Source: Planctomycetota bacterium
GTDB taxonomy: Bacteria; Planctomycetota; Phycisphaerae; UBA1845
NCBI GenBank assembly: GCA_029558835.1
Contig: JAKQDH010000027.1
Location: forward strand, 1-64,000
Direction of reading: 5' to 3'
Length of the DNA: 64,000 nucleotides
Shown: positions 53,701-62,688 of the stretch, piece after piece
How the letters are laid out: each line of letters begins with the position of its first letter
How positions within the stretch are numbered: position 1 is the stretch's first letter
Made by a program: the position numbers and the translations under genes
The notes under the pieces: generated by a model
What the model saw: the letters and a program-made list of their open reading frames with translations, nothing else
Told to the model about the DNA's origin: nothing
The model's database searches: none

Positions 53701-53956
53701 CGGCATGGACGTCGGCCCGCTCGCCCCGGAAGCTGCCATAGGCCGGGCCGGGCGTCGCATCCTGCGCCTCACGCAGATAGGCGATGAGCTCGGTGACAGC
53801 GCGATCAACGTCTTCATCGGTCGGGGAGCCGACGGGTGCCCGCGCGGGCGCCGGGAGCGTGATCAGCACGACCAGCGCTGCGGCCAGCCGCCATCTGGGC
53901 GTGGCACTCGGCACGGTGAATGAACGTGCGCGAACGTCGGGCGGCAACGTTGGCAT
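50759..53956 (-). CDS. large exported protein: prenyltransferase-like toroid plus DUF4159
   Basis: This 1065-residue protein begins with a probable signal peptide (about residues 22-42, LAAALVVLITLPAPARA). An alpha/alpha-toroid of the terpene-cyclase/prenyltransferase-like repeat type follows (about 50-345; GGVTALATYALLVAGVPW, GGDHSCSQFGVLGVW). Next is a DUF4159 domain (about 360-570; LLLISGSGTLTLTPTQLNRL, then GGTIIGH), a second glutamine-amidotransferase-like region (about 640-830) and a C-terminal coiled coil (about 980-1050). A family IV repeat is translated in frame near residues 585-600 (PLPPRGRGQGEGAEG). The family is common in planctomycetes and of unknown function. A GTG at 53914 is a possible alternative start. 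Confidence 0.75.
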   Translation of the reverse strand: MPTLPPDVRARSFTVPSATPRWRLAAALVVLITLPAPARAPVGSPTDEDVDRAVTELIAYLREAQDATPGPAYGSFRGERADVHAGGVTALATYALLVAGVPWHDETIHRAVDYLAEHPLPGTYSRSLRAAVWTHLTRQTVEPRLARRYRKLLQDDVSWLVRTLKPDGFHGYDAEGTGGDHSCSQFGVLGVWIGESAAAEVPQAHWEKVARHWLTHQAEDGSWSYQGRQGGSVTMTTAGVNTLYVILSQDFARREPAYQLWRGVPPRGTLQARIDEAIQAAERGFAWLAERNILTGGGYQLFGLERLGVASGRKFVGETDWYRAGVGGARRPPGDTIEAAFRLLFLTYGRAPVLINKLQYQAVRPPGWRASESPDWNRYYRDLHFLTSWLSQQHECIYKWQVVPVEAELRELQDAPLLLISGSGTLTLTPTQLNRLRDYLDAGGTIIGHADRADAGFSEAFRRTFEQLLAERGRTFAPLGPEHPIFRAHHKRAEPWPKELRLEGLDDGLRTCVLLFGVDVAGAWHQNLAKRHPELFEIMGNLRVYAAPGYDDLPKRLRADPAGQAATPPRGYLTITSALPNRTSATPLPPRGRGQGEGAEGDSVPSSNWRPWRWHAFAGRFAAETGVLLALVPPSVSADPAAGGSPASPEPPADLLVLSGPQPLDLSPAEVDSLAERLRRGSMLLLENAGGQAAFVPPAQATLQRLAVALDGQVAPLPADHPILKGELPGGVALPRLKPSRWAPAAMRADWPPLEAVFKNGRPVALLVPFDLVATAGGHYLYEAAAYQPAAAGALLRNVLLWRYLQVTAAGTSGRHDKTAAGLPTRDGSLLLRCAQAALDAGDDVRCAHLLSVILTLEPQLGPAVELRERLLARLVEQARRATAEKDPFAARALLAIAERLGVTSLDIQSLVTQASESLAAASPEVPALPPELADIKVTFRDEPSDALALLTQWFDADRRQQVEQQELRNLYAQVHALEERARQLQQERRGGSGAAGRRSTPDAEARQIARERHDLNAKLSATLSTLEELETLLAEITGVLTPFADALAAHGVVLRDGRWETGAE
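52165..52203. repeat. family IV hairpin inside the DUF4159 protein
   Basis: CCCTCACCCTGCCCTCTCC and GGGGGGGAGAGGGG are read on the minus strand as PLPPRGRGQGEGA. The element lies between two predicted domains. Confidence 0.75.
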
Positions 53957-54035
53957 CCGTCCGCTCCGTCACGGTCGCGGTTCGGATCCACGGCCCCGAA
54001 GCGCACACCGTGATCCAGGAGCCTTCATCCTCGGT

Positions 54036-54833
54036 CTACGGCTGCTCCTCGCCTGCTTCGTCCGGGGTTGGAGCCTCGTGCTCGGCGTCCGCAGATGGCT
54101 TGTCGTCGGTTTCGGTCGCAGGCTTCGGCTTGTCGTCGCCGGCGGTCGGGGCAGTGGAGCCGGGCTGGGCCTGTTCCGCCATGTCACGCAGCGAGATGCC
54201 TCCCACCTCGATGTCGTCCACCCGCATTTGCATTCCGTCCGTGACGAAGACGACGCGGATGTTGGCCTCGCCGTTGACGAACTTGCCCGTGAAGTCGACG
54301 GCGGCCTTGTTGCCACCGAGCTGCTGAGAGCCGGCGGCGTTGGGGACGATTTCGCGGAAGCTGCCGTGCTTGGCCTTGACGGCCGCTATCCAGGCGACCA
54401 CGTCCTCCCCATGCACGGCGGCGGTCAGTTCGTTGGTGCCGATCCGCGCCAGGATGCGGTCGGCGTCGGCGGGCGCGAACGTGCCGGTCTGGAGCATCTG
54501 TCCTACATCCGCGGTGAGGGCCAGGAAGAACTTCCCCGCGCGGTACGCACCATAGCCCAGGAAGTAGCACGTACTTCCCCACAGCACGCCGATGATGAGA
54601 GCCGCGATCGCCAGCCCCCTGCCTTTGCGCCTGGCCCCGGACGTCGTGAACAGCCCGATCAGCCCGAACAGCAGGCCCAGCGGGGCCGTGCAGCCCAGCA
54701 GCGACATCACGAACCCGGCGACGGCGGCCGCACTCCACCGCTGCTGCGCCGTCTCAACCACGTACATCGGGGGGACAGGGGGCGGCATCCCGCCGGGACC
54801 ATAACCCTGACCGGAAGCGGGGAATTGAGTCAT
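54036..54833 (-). CDS. DUF4190-like membrane protein
   Basis: This 265-residue protein has a Pro/Gly-rich N-terminus (about 1-25). Two membrane segments (about 33-62 and 72-95) are joined by a short basic loop (GARRKGRG), the DUF4190 arrangement. A soluble, probably extracytoplasmic domain follows (about 100-220), then a low-complexity acidic tail rich in Asp, Glu, Pro and Lys. Function is unknown. It is 38 bases upstream of tpx on the same strand, though tpx is transcribed before it, so the two could share a transcript. Confidence 0.65.
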   Translation of the reverse strand: MTQFPASGQGYGPGGMPPPVPPMYVVETAQQRWSAAAVAGFVMSLLGCTAPLGLLFGLIGLFTTSGARRKGRGLAIAALIIGVLWGSTCYFLGYGAYRAGKFFLALTADVGQMLQTGTFAPADADRILARIGTNELTAAVHGEDVVAWIAAVKAKHGSFREIVPNAAGSQQLGGNKAAVDFTGKFVNGEANIRVVFVTDGMQMRVDDIEVGGISLRDMAEQAQPGSTAPTAGDDKPKPATETDDKPSADAEHEAPTPDEAGEEQP

Positions 54834-54872
54834 GGGAGATTCACCTCGGAAGTCGGTTGCCTTAGCGCGGCC

Positions 54873-55385
54873 CTACTTTGCCAGTTGCTTCACGCAATTG
54901 AGCACCGCGTCGTAGTTGGGGTGGTCGGCGATTTCCGGCACGTACTCCGCGTAGCGAATCGTGCCGCCGGCGTCCAGCACGAATACCGCGCGGCACAGGA
55001 GCCGCAACGGCGGAATCAGCGTGCCGTAGGCCCGCCCGAAGGCCGCCTCCTTGTGGTCGCTGAGCACGTGCAGGCGGTCCGGGTCGATGCCCTCCGCCCC
55101 GCAGAAGCGGGCCTGGGCGGTGGGCAGGTCGCAACTGATCGTATAGATGACGACGTTGGGCAGCCGGGCGGCCTCCTCGTTGAACCGCTTGGTCTGCAAC
55201 GCGCAGACGGGCGTGTCCAGCGACGGCACGACGCTGAGAATCCGGACCTTGCCGGCCGTGGCGCTCAGGGCGACGGTCTCCGCCAGGCTCTTGGACAGCT
55301 TGACGTCAGGGGCCTTGTCCCCCGGCTTCAGGGCGGGGCCTTCCAGCGGTAGCGGGTTGCCTTTGAAGGTGCAGGTTCTGGCCAT
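54873..55385 (-). CDS. tpx: thiol peroxidase (atypical 2-Cys peroxiredoxin)
   Basis: This 170-residue Tpx-type peroxiredoxin reduces hydrogen and alkyl peroxides using thioredoxin. The peroxidatic Cys61 is in PSLDTPVCALQT and the resolving Cys95 in QARFCGAEG, the same numbering as E. coli Tpx. The ATG at 55385 is supported by GGAGG 8 bases upstream; a longer open frame reaching 55931 is low-complexity and runs through a repeat. A DUF4190-like gene lies downstream. Confidence 0.95.
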   Translation of the reverse strand: MARTCTFKGNPLPLEGPALKPGDKAPDVKLSKSLAETVALSATAGKVRILSVVPSLDTPVCALQTKRFNEEAARLPNVVIYTISCDLPTAQARFCGAEGIDPDRLHVLSDHKEAAFGRAYGTLIPPLRLLCRAVFVLDAGGTIRYAEYVPEIADHPNYDAVLNCVKQLAK

Positions 55386-55762
55386 GTTGATGCCTCCTGA
55401 GTGTGTTTCCCAGCGGGGCGCGAGCTTCTCCTGCGTCGCGGCTGACCGAGCGTGAAGCGACCGCGCCACGAACGTCCCACGACCGGCGACACGCGCCTGC
55501 CGGCGGCCGCCGTCCGAACGGGCTCCCGTCGTGCGACGCACAAGATCCGCCCGGCGGCCGAGACTATAGATCGAACCCTGCGGGGGGGCAATGTCCCAGC
55601 GGCGTGCAGAAAGGCTCGGGGTCGGACGCGGGGGCCTCGGGCACCGGGGGGGGTCAACACCGTCTATGTCGGCCACGGGGCCGACGCTGCTCGTTCCGAG
55701 AGATGCTACCACCTCAGCAGGCCGGGAGGCGTGCCCCCTGCTGCGGTGCCTGGGGCTCGGTT

Positions 55763-55832
55763 GCACGGGCAAGACGCCCGTGCCACGGAGGCGTGCCAAC
55801 GCGGGCGAGACGCCCTTGCACGGAGGCTGGCG
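55763..55832. repeat. family I fragment (intergenic)
   Basis: GCACGGGCAAGACGCCCGTG ends in GTGCCAC, and a second, weaker CGCGGGCGAGACGCCC hairpin follows. This is the only clear family I copy outside mod in the window. Confidence 0.6.
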
Positions 55833-55841
55833 CGGCGTTTC

Positions 55842-55871
55842 TTGACGGGACAGTGACGCTACCTCTATTAT
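55842..55871 (+). promoter_or_regulatory. promoter of the FG-GAP lipoprotein gene
   Basis: TTGACG (55842-55847) and TATTAT (55866-55871) are 18 bases apart. Transcription would start near 55878, giving a leader of about 200 bases before the ATG at 56082. Confidence 0.6.
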
Positions 55872-56081
55872 GGGCCGGGTTCTGTGGCGACCTGCGGGCG
55901 GCGGTTGTGCCGGGGTAGGGCGCCGACGCAAACGTTAGCCGGGCCGGCCGGGGCGACTCGCCGGGGTCGGCCACACGCCGGTTGGAACTTGCCGAATGTC
56001 CTCACCGGGACCGCAGGTCCGCTCTTGATGGAACCGTCGAGGCAAGGGGTGGGCCGGGCACGACAGTAGGGAGCGTCGTCA

Positions 56082-59000
56082 ATGAAGCGTTTCATGGGTA
56101 GTGGGGCCGGCGGGCACCGTTCGCGGGTGTTGGCGGGCTTACTGGGCACGGGCGCGATGGCGGTTGTGCTTGGAGTACTGGTGTCCTGCGGGGGCAACCT
56201 CCCGCCGTTTCTGATCACTGGGGAAAGCGGGACGGACAACGAGCCCCCCACTCTGACCATCCTGGAGCCGGTGGCGGACATCACCCGCGGACAGGGCGAA
56301 CGGTTCCTGATTCGCTGGTCGGACACGGACCGGGACTCCAATGCCAAGATCAGCTTCGAGTTGGTCAATACCACGTCCAACCAGACGATCCTGCTGGTGG
56401 AGAACATCGACGAGAACGACACGACGGGCCCGGACTCGTTCTCGGCCAGCACGCGGCTGGTGCCCGTGGGCAGCTACAACCTGCGGGGCACGATTGACGA
56501 CGGGATCAACGATCCGGTCGAGGTCTACGCCACGACCCGGGCCGCTACGCCCCAGCGGGTGGTCGTCAAGGTTTCCGAGCCGGGGGCGGTGCCGCCGACG
56601 GTGCCGCCGGTGATCGTCGTGACCCAGCCGGCCTTCAATCGGAGCGTGGCCGAGGATGACCTGCTGACGGTGACGGTGCAACCGACGGTGCTGGCGCCCG
56701 CGGCGGAGCGTCCCTACGACCCGGACAGCAACTGCACAGTGTACATTCTACTGGACGTGGACTCCGACCCGAGCAACGACGACCCGGCCAACCCGGCGCG
56801 CGACAACTCCGGGCAGTTGACGCGGCAGGACATCATCGTGCTGCGGCCGACGACGATCGAGCAGGGTGCGTTCGAGGCGGTCGAGTTTGCCAACATCAGC
56901 ATCGACCTGGATACGATCCCACCGCGGGCGACGGGTGAACCGTACTACATCCGCGCCACGATCGACGATCTGACCAACCCGCGAGTGCACAAGTACGCCG
57001 CGGGTACCATCAGCGTGGTGGAGTTGGCGGCCGGCATGGTGGACATGTCGGAGCTCGGGCGGCGGAGATCCGGCGCGCGGTTCTACGGGTTCAACCCCGG
57101 CGCCAATGTGGGGTCGTTCGTGGGGAACATCTCCGACTTCGACGCGGACGGCGTGGCGGATCTCATGATCGTGGCCCAGTACGGCAACCCGCGCAACTTC
57201 GGCCGCATCGGCGAGGCGTATCTGATCTACGGCGTGCAGGGGCAGCGCTTCGGCGGGGCGATCTCGGTGAACTCGGTGAGCGAGGTGATCTCCGGCGTCA
57301 TCTTCGAGGCACCGCCGCTGCGGACGGGGCAGATTTTCGCTTCCGGCGCCCGCACGGATGGGATTACGGATGTGAGCTGGGTGCCCGATATCACCGGCGA
57401 CGGGCGACCGGACCTGCTGATGGGGCTCAGCCATGTGCACGGGGCGTTCGAGGCGATGGACTATGATCCGGGCGACGAGGACGTGGCCAGCCTGGAGCCG
57501 ACGGAGACCGTCGAGATCACGATTCGCCAGGGCCGAGTGACTGTGGGTGGGACACCGACGAGCCTGACTTATGCCGGCGTGGATGACCTGACCATCAACT
57601 CGGCCGCGCCGGACACCCCGAATGGTTCGGGGGACCTTGCCTGGCAGTACGTGGCGGACGGCACGCGGCAGTGGACCCTGATCAAGTTCACCGATGTGCT
57701 GGAGCACATCCCCGACAACGCCGCGAGCATTGATTTCGACTCGATTGCCGCGACGGTGGAGTTGCGGGTGTATGACCTGGGCGGGAGCGGGCAGTTGTTC
57801 CAGGCAGTAGCCGACTTCACGGAGCGGACCACGTACTCGAGCTTCGCAGTCAACGGCGGCGATCCGGAAATCGAGGTGGACTACATCCCCCAGCAGGGTA
57901 GTACCGAGCAGGGGTTCGGCGACGTGAGCGGCGACATCGCGGGTATTGTCACCGTTAACGTAAGCGACTTGGTGCGTGACCTGATCGACCGGAATCTGGG
58001 GCAGTACGATGACGAGCTGCGGTTCATCATCGTTCCGGATGCGGAGGAGGGCGCCAACCGCACGGCGGCGCGTTCCAGTGAGTACAGCGTGAACCCCAAC
58101 GACCGCCCGCTGCTGCGGATCACCTATGACCGGCAGCTTATCATCGGCGCGAGCGGCTGCTATCCGGATGATCTGGTGAACAATTATACGGACCAGCCGG
58201 AGGACGACATATATTTCTACGCCGGCGGGATGGCCGTGCTGTTCAGCAGCCAGAACCGGGACAATCTCGGCCCGATCGACCCGACGCGGCTGGATTCGAC
58301 GGTGGTGGCGCTCGAACTGGTGGGACAGGAGTCCCACATCCTCGGCGCCGGCGGACTGGACGCACAGACCGGTGACATCTACGTTCAGGCGGACAACTCC
58401 AGTGCCGACGTGGTGGGCAATGACCAGGTGGAAGCCGGGCACATATCCGGAGCGCGCTTCGCGGCGGGTCCGTATGACTACATCGATGCTCGCCTGCTCA
58501 ACCAGCCGCCGCGGGAGGACCTGTTTGGCGCGGCGGTGGGATCCATCGGCGACCTGAACAACGACGGTCTAAGTGAGATCATCATCTCGGCCCCACGGAA
58601 TGAGTTGTATCTGTATGAGACCGAGCGGCGCTACGGGCGGCAAGGTACGCACATCGCCTCGACGCATTTCTTTGGCAGCATCGTCGTGATTCCCGGGCGG
58701 AACTACAACCAGCCGTTCTGGCGGGACAAAGGCGTGCTCGACACCGCGACCTCGTCGATACCGACCCTGGACCAGCACCGGTGGTCGCCGTTTGGGTCCT
58801 GCGGGGGCGGAGTCGAGCGCACTATGGCGATCATGACCGGGACGTTCGAGGTCTACGCGGAGAGCATGTACGACATGCTGGGTGACGGGCAGTCCGCCGG
58901 GGACTTCAATCTCGACGGGCTGGATGACATCCTCTGCGGGGCGTACTTCAACGACCGGCCCGAACGCACCGACAGCGGGGCGACGTACATTCTGTACGGG

Positions 59001-60032
59001 CGGAACGTCCTGGGCGATTTCAACCTCGGGCTGGCGGACAACCCGCTGCTGCGCACCCCCATGCTCCGCATCCGCGGCGTCAATGACGGGGACCGCATCG
59101 GGTGGCGGCAGACAACCGGGCGGGACGTCAACGGCGACCGCATCGACGACGTCTTCATCGCCTCGCCGTACACCGACTTCGGCGGAATCACACGGCCGCT
59201 TTGCGCCGTCGACTTCAACGGCGACGGCGTGATCAACGAGACCGACCTGAGTCTGAGTACCTTCACCGCCTGCCAGACCGCGGTCGGCACGGACGTGTTC
59301 AGCGATGACGCCTGCAAGGCGTTCGACTACGACAACGACGGCGACATCGACGCCGAGGACCGCTGCGTGTTCTGCTGTCTGTCCGCGGAATGTGCGCCGG
59401 AGGAAGATTGCGCGCTGGGGACGGATTCCGGCAATTGCTGCGCCAACATGGTGGACAACGGCTTCGTGGGGGTCATCTTCGGCGGCGTGTTCCTGGACGG
59501 CGACCGGCTGCTCACGCAGCTTGCCACCGGCGACCTGCCGGGCACCGTTTTCTACGGCAGCGAGGCCGGCAGCCGGGCGGGCTACGACATCAGCACCGCC
59601 GGCGACTTCAACCAGGACGGCTTCGGGGACCTGCTCGTCGCGGCCCCCGGGCAAGTCTGGGTGGATGACAACCTGCGCGAGCGCCTGGGCGTGGTGTATC
59701 TGATCTTCGGCGGGACGCACCTGACCAACACAACCTGGAACCTGGCCCAGGTGGGCAGCACCGAGCTGCCGGGGATCGTGTTCTACAGCCCCTACGTGAA
59801 GGGCCGACCCAACGAGGCGGCGCCGTTGAAGGTGGCCTACCTCGGTGACATCAACCGGGACGGGTTCGACGACATCGCCATCGGCCTGCCGAAGGCCGAC
59901 TTCATCGACCTGACGTTCCCGCAGGGACCGGACGCCCCGGGCTCCGACCCGGCGGCCGGACGCCGCGCGAACGCCGGCGACTGCTACATCGTGTACGGCA
60001 ACAACTTCGGGAGCAACCGCATCCAGCCGTAA
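56082..60032 (+). CDS. large FG-GAP/integrin-like lipoprotein with EF-hand-type loops
   Basis: This 1316-residue protein has a lipoprotein signal ending LGVLVSC (Cys36). Ig-like or cadherin-like beta domains follow (about 50-320; PPTLTILEPVADITRGQGER). FG-GAP repeats with calcium-loop cores such as ISDFDADGVADLMIVAQYG, DITGDGRPDLLMG, DLNNDGLSEIIISAP and DFNLDGLDDILCG are spread from about 345 to 1310. Two extra EF-hand/dockerin-like loops (DFNGDGVINETDL and DYDNDGDIDAEDRC) and a Cys cluster lie near 1045-1130. It is probably a surface-exposed calcium-binding adhesion or scaffold protein. AGGGAGCG precedes the start. A sigma-70 type promoter lies 211 bases upstream. Confidence 0.85.
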   Translation: MKRFMGSGAGGHRSRVLAGLLGTGAMAVVLGVLVSCGGNLPPFLITGESGTDNEPPTLTILEPVADITRGQGERFLIRWSDTDRDSNAKISFELVNTTSNQTILLVENIDENDTTGPDSFSASTRLVPVGSYNLRGTIDDGINDPVEVYATTRAATPQRVVVKVSEPGAVPPTVPPVIVVTQPAFNRSVAEDDLLTVTVQPTVLAPAAERPYDPDSNCTVYILLDVDSDPSNDDPANPARDNSGQLTRQDIIVLRPTTIEQGAFEAVEFANISIDLDTIPPRATGEPYYIRATIDDLTNPRVHKYAAGTISVVELAAGMVDMSELGRRRSGARFYGFNPGANVGSFVGNISDFDADGVADLMIVAQYGNPRNFGRIGEAYLIYGVQGQRFGGAISVNSVSEVISGVIFEAPPLRTGQIFASGARTDGITDVSWVPDITGDGRPDLLMGLSHVHGAFEAMDYDPGDEDVASLEPTETVEITIRQGRVTVGGTPTSLTYAGVDDLTINSAAPDTPNGSGDLAWQYVADGTRQWTLIKFTDVLEHIPDNAASIDFDSIAATVELRVYDLGGSGQLFQAVADFTERTTYSSFAVNGGDPEIEVDYIPQQGSTEQGFGDVSGDIAGIVTVNVSDLVRDLIDRNLGQYDDELRFIIVPDAEEGANRTAARSSEYSVNPNDRPLLRITYDRQLIIGASGCYPDDLVNNYTDQPEDDIYFYAGGMAVLFSSQNRDNLGPIDPTRLDSTVVALELVGQESHILGAGGLDAQTGDIYVQADNSSADVVGNDQVEAGHISGARFAAGPYDYIDARLLNQPPREDLFGAAVGSIGDLNNDGLSEIIISAPRNELYLYETERRYGRQGTHIASTHFFGSIVVIPGRNYNQPFWRDKGVLDTATSSIPTLDQHRWSPFGSCGGGVERTMAIMTGTFEVYAESMYDMLGDGQSAGDFNLDGLDDILCGAYFNDRPERTDSGATYILYGRNVLGDFNLGLADNPLLRTPMLRIRGVNDGDRIGWRQTTGRDVNGDRIDDVFIASPYTDFGGITRPLCAVDFNGDGVINETDLSLSTFTACQTAVGTDVFSDDACKAFDYDNDGDIDAEDRCVFCCLSAECAPEEDCALGTDSGNCCANMVDNGFVGVIFGGVFLDGDRLLTQLATGDLPGTVFYGSEAGSRAGYDISTAGDFNQDGFGDLLVAAPGQVWVDDNLRERLGVVYLIFGGTHLTNTTWNLAQVGSTELPGIVFYSPYVKGRPNEAAPLKVAYLGDINRDGFDDIAIGLPKADFIDLTFPQGPDAPGSDPAAGRRANAGDCYIVYGNNFGSNRIQP

Positions 60033-60217
60033 GGCCCGCCGGTGCCGCAGGCCCCACATAGGGCGGGTTCCACCCGGCACGTGCCCGCGGCGGGCCGAGC
60101 CCGCCCTGCGTCAGGCGGTGCCTTGACAGGCTCGACGAACTGCGGCACCGTGCCCGACGTACCACTACCCGGGTGGGGCTGCGCCCACCGCCCGATGGAC
60201 CTTGAGGACCCTGCGGG

Positions 60218-62218
60218 ATGGCCCATTCACATCTGCACGACGTTCAGGCGGAGACGTTGCGAGCCAGCAGTCTGCTCATTGGCACGCTGATGGGCGGGTT
60301 GCTGGTGATCAGTTCCTACATCGTCGAACTGCCCGTGGTCTCCCGGCTGCTCTTCCAATACGAGGGGGCGGCCGAGGGGGCTGCGGGCTCACCCAACGTG
60401 TACGCCCAGATCGTGGCGTTGCTGGGGGCAGTGCTGCTGGGGCTGCCCCTGATCTGGCACGCGATCAAGGGACTCATCCACGGCGAAGCCCACATGGACG
60501 AGTTGGTGGCGCTGGCGGTGCTGGCGGCCATCGCCCTGGGTGAGTACCAGGAAGCGGGGATCATCGCGTTCTTCATGATCATCGCGAACCTGATTGAGAC
60601 ACGCACGGCCCTCGGGGCCCGCGCGACGATCGAGTCGCTGCTCCGCATCACGCCGGAGAAGGCCCATCGCCTGCTGCCCGACGGTGGGGAGGAAGTCGTC
60701 GAGGCCAAGGACCTGAGGCCCGGTGAGGTGATCCGGGTGCGCCCGGGGGACAACATCGCCGCCGACGGCGAGGTCATCACCGGTGAATCGACGGTGAACG
60801 AGGCCAACATCACGGGTGAATCGCTGCCCGTCGACAAGGAGGGAGGGGCGGAGGTCTTCAGCGGAACGGCCAACCTCACCGGTGTCCTGGAAGTACGCGT
60901 CACCAAGGCCGGGCGGGACACGACGCTGGGACGGGTGCAGGAACTCATTCTCGGCGCCGAGCAGACGCGCATCCCCCTGATGCGGCTGATCGACAAGTAC
61001 GCGGGCTGGTATACGCCGACCATCCTGATGCTGGCAGGCATCGTGCTGTTCTTCTCGGAGAACAAACAGGAGGGACTGCACAAGGCCATCACCATGCTGA
61101 TCATCGCCTGCCCCTGCGCCTTGGTGCTGGCGACGCCGACGGCCATGGTCGCGGCGCTGAGCTGCGCGGCCCGCCTGGGCATCCTCATCAAGAACGTCGT
61201 GCACCTGGAGCACGCCCGGAACCTGACGGCCGTCGTGTTTGACAAGACCGGGACGCTCACGACCGGCGAGCTTTCCGTCACCCAGATGAAGCCGGCGCCG
61301 GGCGTGGAAGGGGCGGACTTGCTCTTCACGGCCGCCTCGGTCGAGCAGATGAGCAAGCACCCGGCCGCCGTGGCGATGGTCAAGGTCGCCCGGCGCGCCA
61401 AGATGGAACTGGGACAGCCGGGCAGCTTCGCGGAGGCGAGCGGGCGCGGCGTGCAGGGTACGCTGGGCTCCGACCGGGTGCTGGTGGGGCGGAGCACGTG
61501 GCTGGCCGAACAGGGTGTCGATATGAGCATTCAGCGGGACCCCGAGTTCGCCGAGCCGGAGGGCGTGAGCCTGCTCTACGTCGCCCGCAACGGGCGCTGC
61601 CTGGGCTGGATCGGTCTGGAGGACCGAACGCGGCCGGAGGCCCGCGCCGCCATTGACGAATTACGCAAGCTGCGCATCCGCAACCTGTCGATGGTGACCG
61701 GCGACAAGTGGTCCGTGGCCCGGCGCGTGGGGACCGAGATGGGTTGCTCCGAAGTGCAGGCCGAGGTGCTGCCGGAAGAGAAGCTCAGACTCGTTGATGA
61801 TCTCAAGCGACGCGGGCATCGCGTCGCGGTGATCGGCGACGGCGTCAACGACGCGCCGATGCTGGCCGCGGGTGACCTGGGCATCGCGATGGGGGCGGCC
61901 GGCAGTGACGTGGCCATCAACTCGGCATCGATCGCGCTGATGAACAACGACCTGAGCCGGTTGCCGTTCCTGATCCGGCTGTCGCGGGCGGCCACCCGGG
62001 TGATCTGGCAGAACATCCTCTTCGGCGTGGCGTACATTCTGGTGATGATGGTATTGGCGATCTGGGGGCCGTTGCAGGCGGTGGCGGCCGCGATCGCGCA
62101 CACGATTGCCACCGCGGTGGTGATCTTCAACAGCGCCCGTCTCGTACGCTTTGGCGAGGAGCGCACGGACGTGGTGCGACCCTACACGCAGTCCATGCCG
62201 AAGGCGGCTACGGCGTAG
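60218..62218 (+). CDS. P1B-type heavy-metal transporting ATPase
   Basis: This 666-residue pump exports transition metals across the membrane. Core motifs are TGES (VNEANITGESLPVDKEG), the membrane metal site CPC at 298-300 (IIACPCALVLATPT), phosphorylation site DKTGT with Asp342, HP motif at His381 (SKHPAAV), and the GDGVNDAPML hinge. There is no N-terminal HMA or CxxC domain; instead the N-terminus is His-containing (MAHSHLHD). The last membrane helix reads AHTIATAVVIFNSARL, with His where Zn/Cd pumps usually have Asp. CPC fits Cu(I) or Zn/Cd pumps, so the metal is undecided. No regulator gene is adjacent. Confidence 0.92.
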   Translation: MAHSHLHDVQAETLRASSLLIGTLMGGLLVISSYIVELPVVSRLLFQYEGAAEGAAGSPNVYAQIVALLGAVLLGLPLIWHAIKGLIHGEAHMDELVALAVLAAIALGEYQEAGIIAFFMIIANLIETRTALGARATIESLLRITPEKAHRLLPDGGEEVVEAKDLRPGEVIRVRPGDNIAADGEVITGESTVNEANITGESLPVDKEGGAEVFSGTANLTGVLEVRVTKAGRDTTLGRVQELILGAEQTRIPLMRLIDKYAGWYTPTILMLAGIVLFFSENKQEGLHKAITMLIIACPCALVLATPTAMVAALSCAARLGILIKNVVHLEHARNLTAVVFDKTGTLTTGELSVTQMKPAPGVEGADLLFTAASVEQMSKHPAAVAMVKVARRAKMELGQPGSFAEASGRGVQGTLGSDRVLVGRSTWLAEQGVDMSIQRDPEFAEPEGVSLLYVARNGRCLGWIGLEDRTRPEARAAIDELRKLRIRNLSMVTGDKWSVARRVGTEMGCSEVQAEVLPEEKLRLVDDLKRRGHRVAVIGDGVNDAPMLAAGDLGIAMGAAGSDVAINSASIALMNNDLSRLPFLIRLSRAATRVIWQNILFGVAYILVMMVLAIWGPLQAVAAAIAHTIATAVVIFNSARLVRFGEERTDVVRPYTQSMPKAATA

Positions 62219-62688
62219 CGTTTCGTACCGGCCCTCCGTCCCCCGTGGCGTGCGCGCCACATCGCTGCTCACCCCTCTCCCCCCGTATGCGCTTAGCGTC
62301 GTTGGCGTTGTGGGTGCCATGCTTACCCGCGACCGCGGTCGCGGGTAAGCATGCCTCTGCATGCCGCAGCACATGCCCACCCCCCGCCTGCGGCGGGTGA
62401 GGGCATGGCACCCAACGCCGAACAAGTACTTTCCCCTCGGGAGAAAGGCGGGAGTGAGGGCGGCGGTGGCGAAGGCCCCCCCGACCCCCAAACACCCTTG
62501 CCCGCGACGCGGAGACACCGTAGCACTCTCGGATTCCGGGTCGCAGTCCCCGGCCGTGGCACCGCACCTAAGTCACACGGGAACCCGCGCGGACGGAAGC
62601 CCGCGGTTTGCTGCCCGAAAACGGAGAACGCTCCCAACACGCAGGAGACGATAGTCCAGGCGAGGCATGCGCCCTGACCGAACAACCA
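62219..62688. other. intergenic region with a family III element
   Basis: Convergent genes flank it. The family III element at 62310-62414 is the clearest copy in the window. No gene was recognised. Confidence 0.5.
62310..62414. repeat. family III palindromic element
   Basis: The outer ends GTGGGTGCCATGC and GGGCATGGCACCCA are inverted. The core contains TTACCCGCGACCGCGG followed by TCGCGGGTAA, then GCAGCACATGCCC and CCGCCTGCGGCGG. Confidence 0.8.

Larger units (their letters stand above)
55386..56081. other. divergent intergenic region with a promoter and a family I fragment
   Basis: It contains a family I hairpin (55763-55786, GCACGGGCAAGACGCCCG followed by TGCCAC) with a degenerate neighbour to about 55832, and the promoter at 55842-55871 serving the downstream lipoprotein gene. 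The 200-base leader after the promoter holds several GC-rich stems but no riboswitch I can name. Confidence 0.5.

Noticed and set aside
55878..56081. Cyclic-di-GMP riboswitch in the leader of the FG-GAP lipoprotein gene
   Set aside because: Only a short GACGCAAAC string matches; the paired helices and the second conserved block of the class I fold could not be found by eye.
56748..58442. Minus-strand open frame of about 560 codons opposite the FG-GAP lipoprotein
   Set aside because: It has antisense composition and no domain; the plus-strand FG-GAP repeats explain the sequence.
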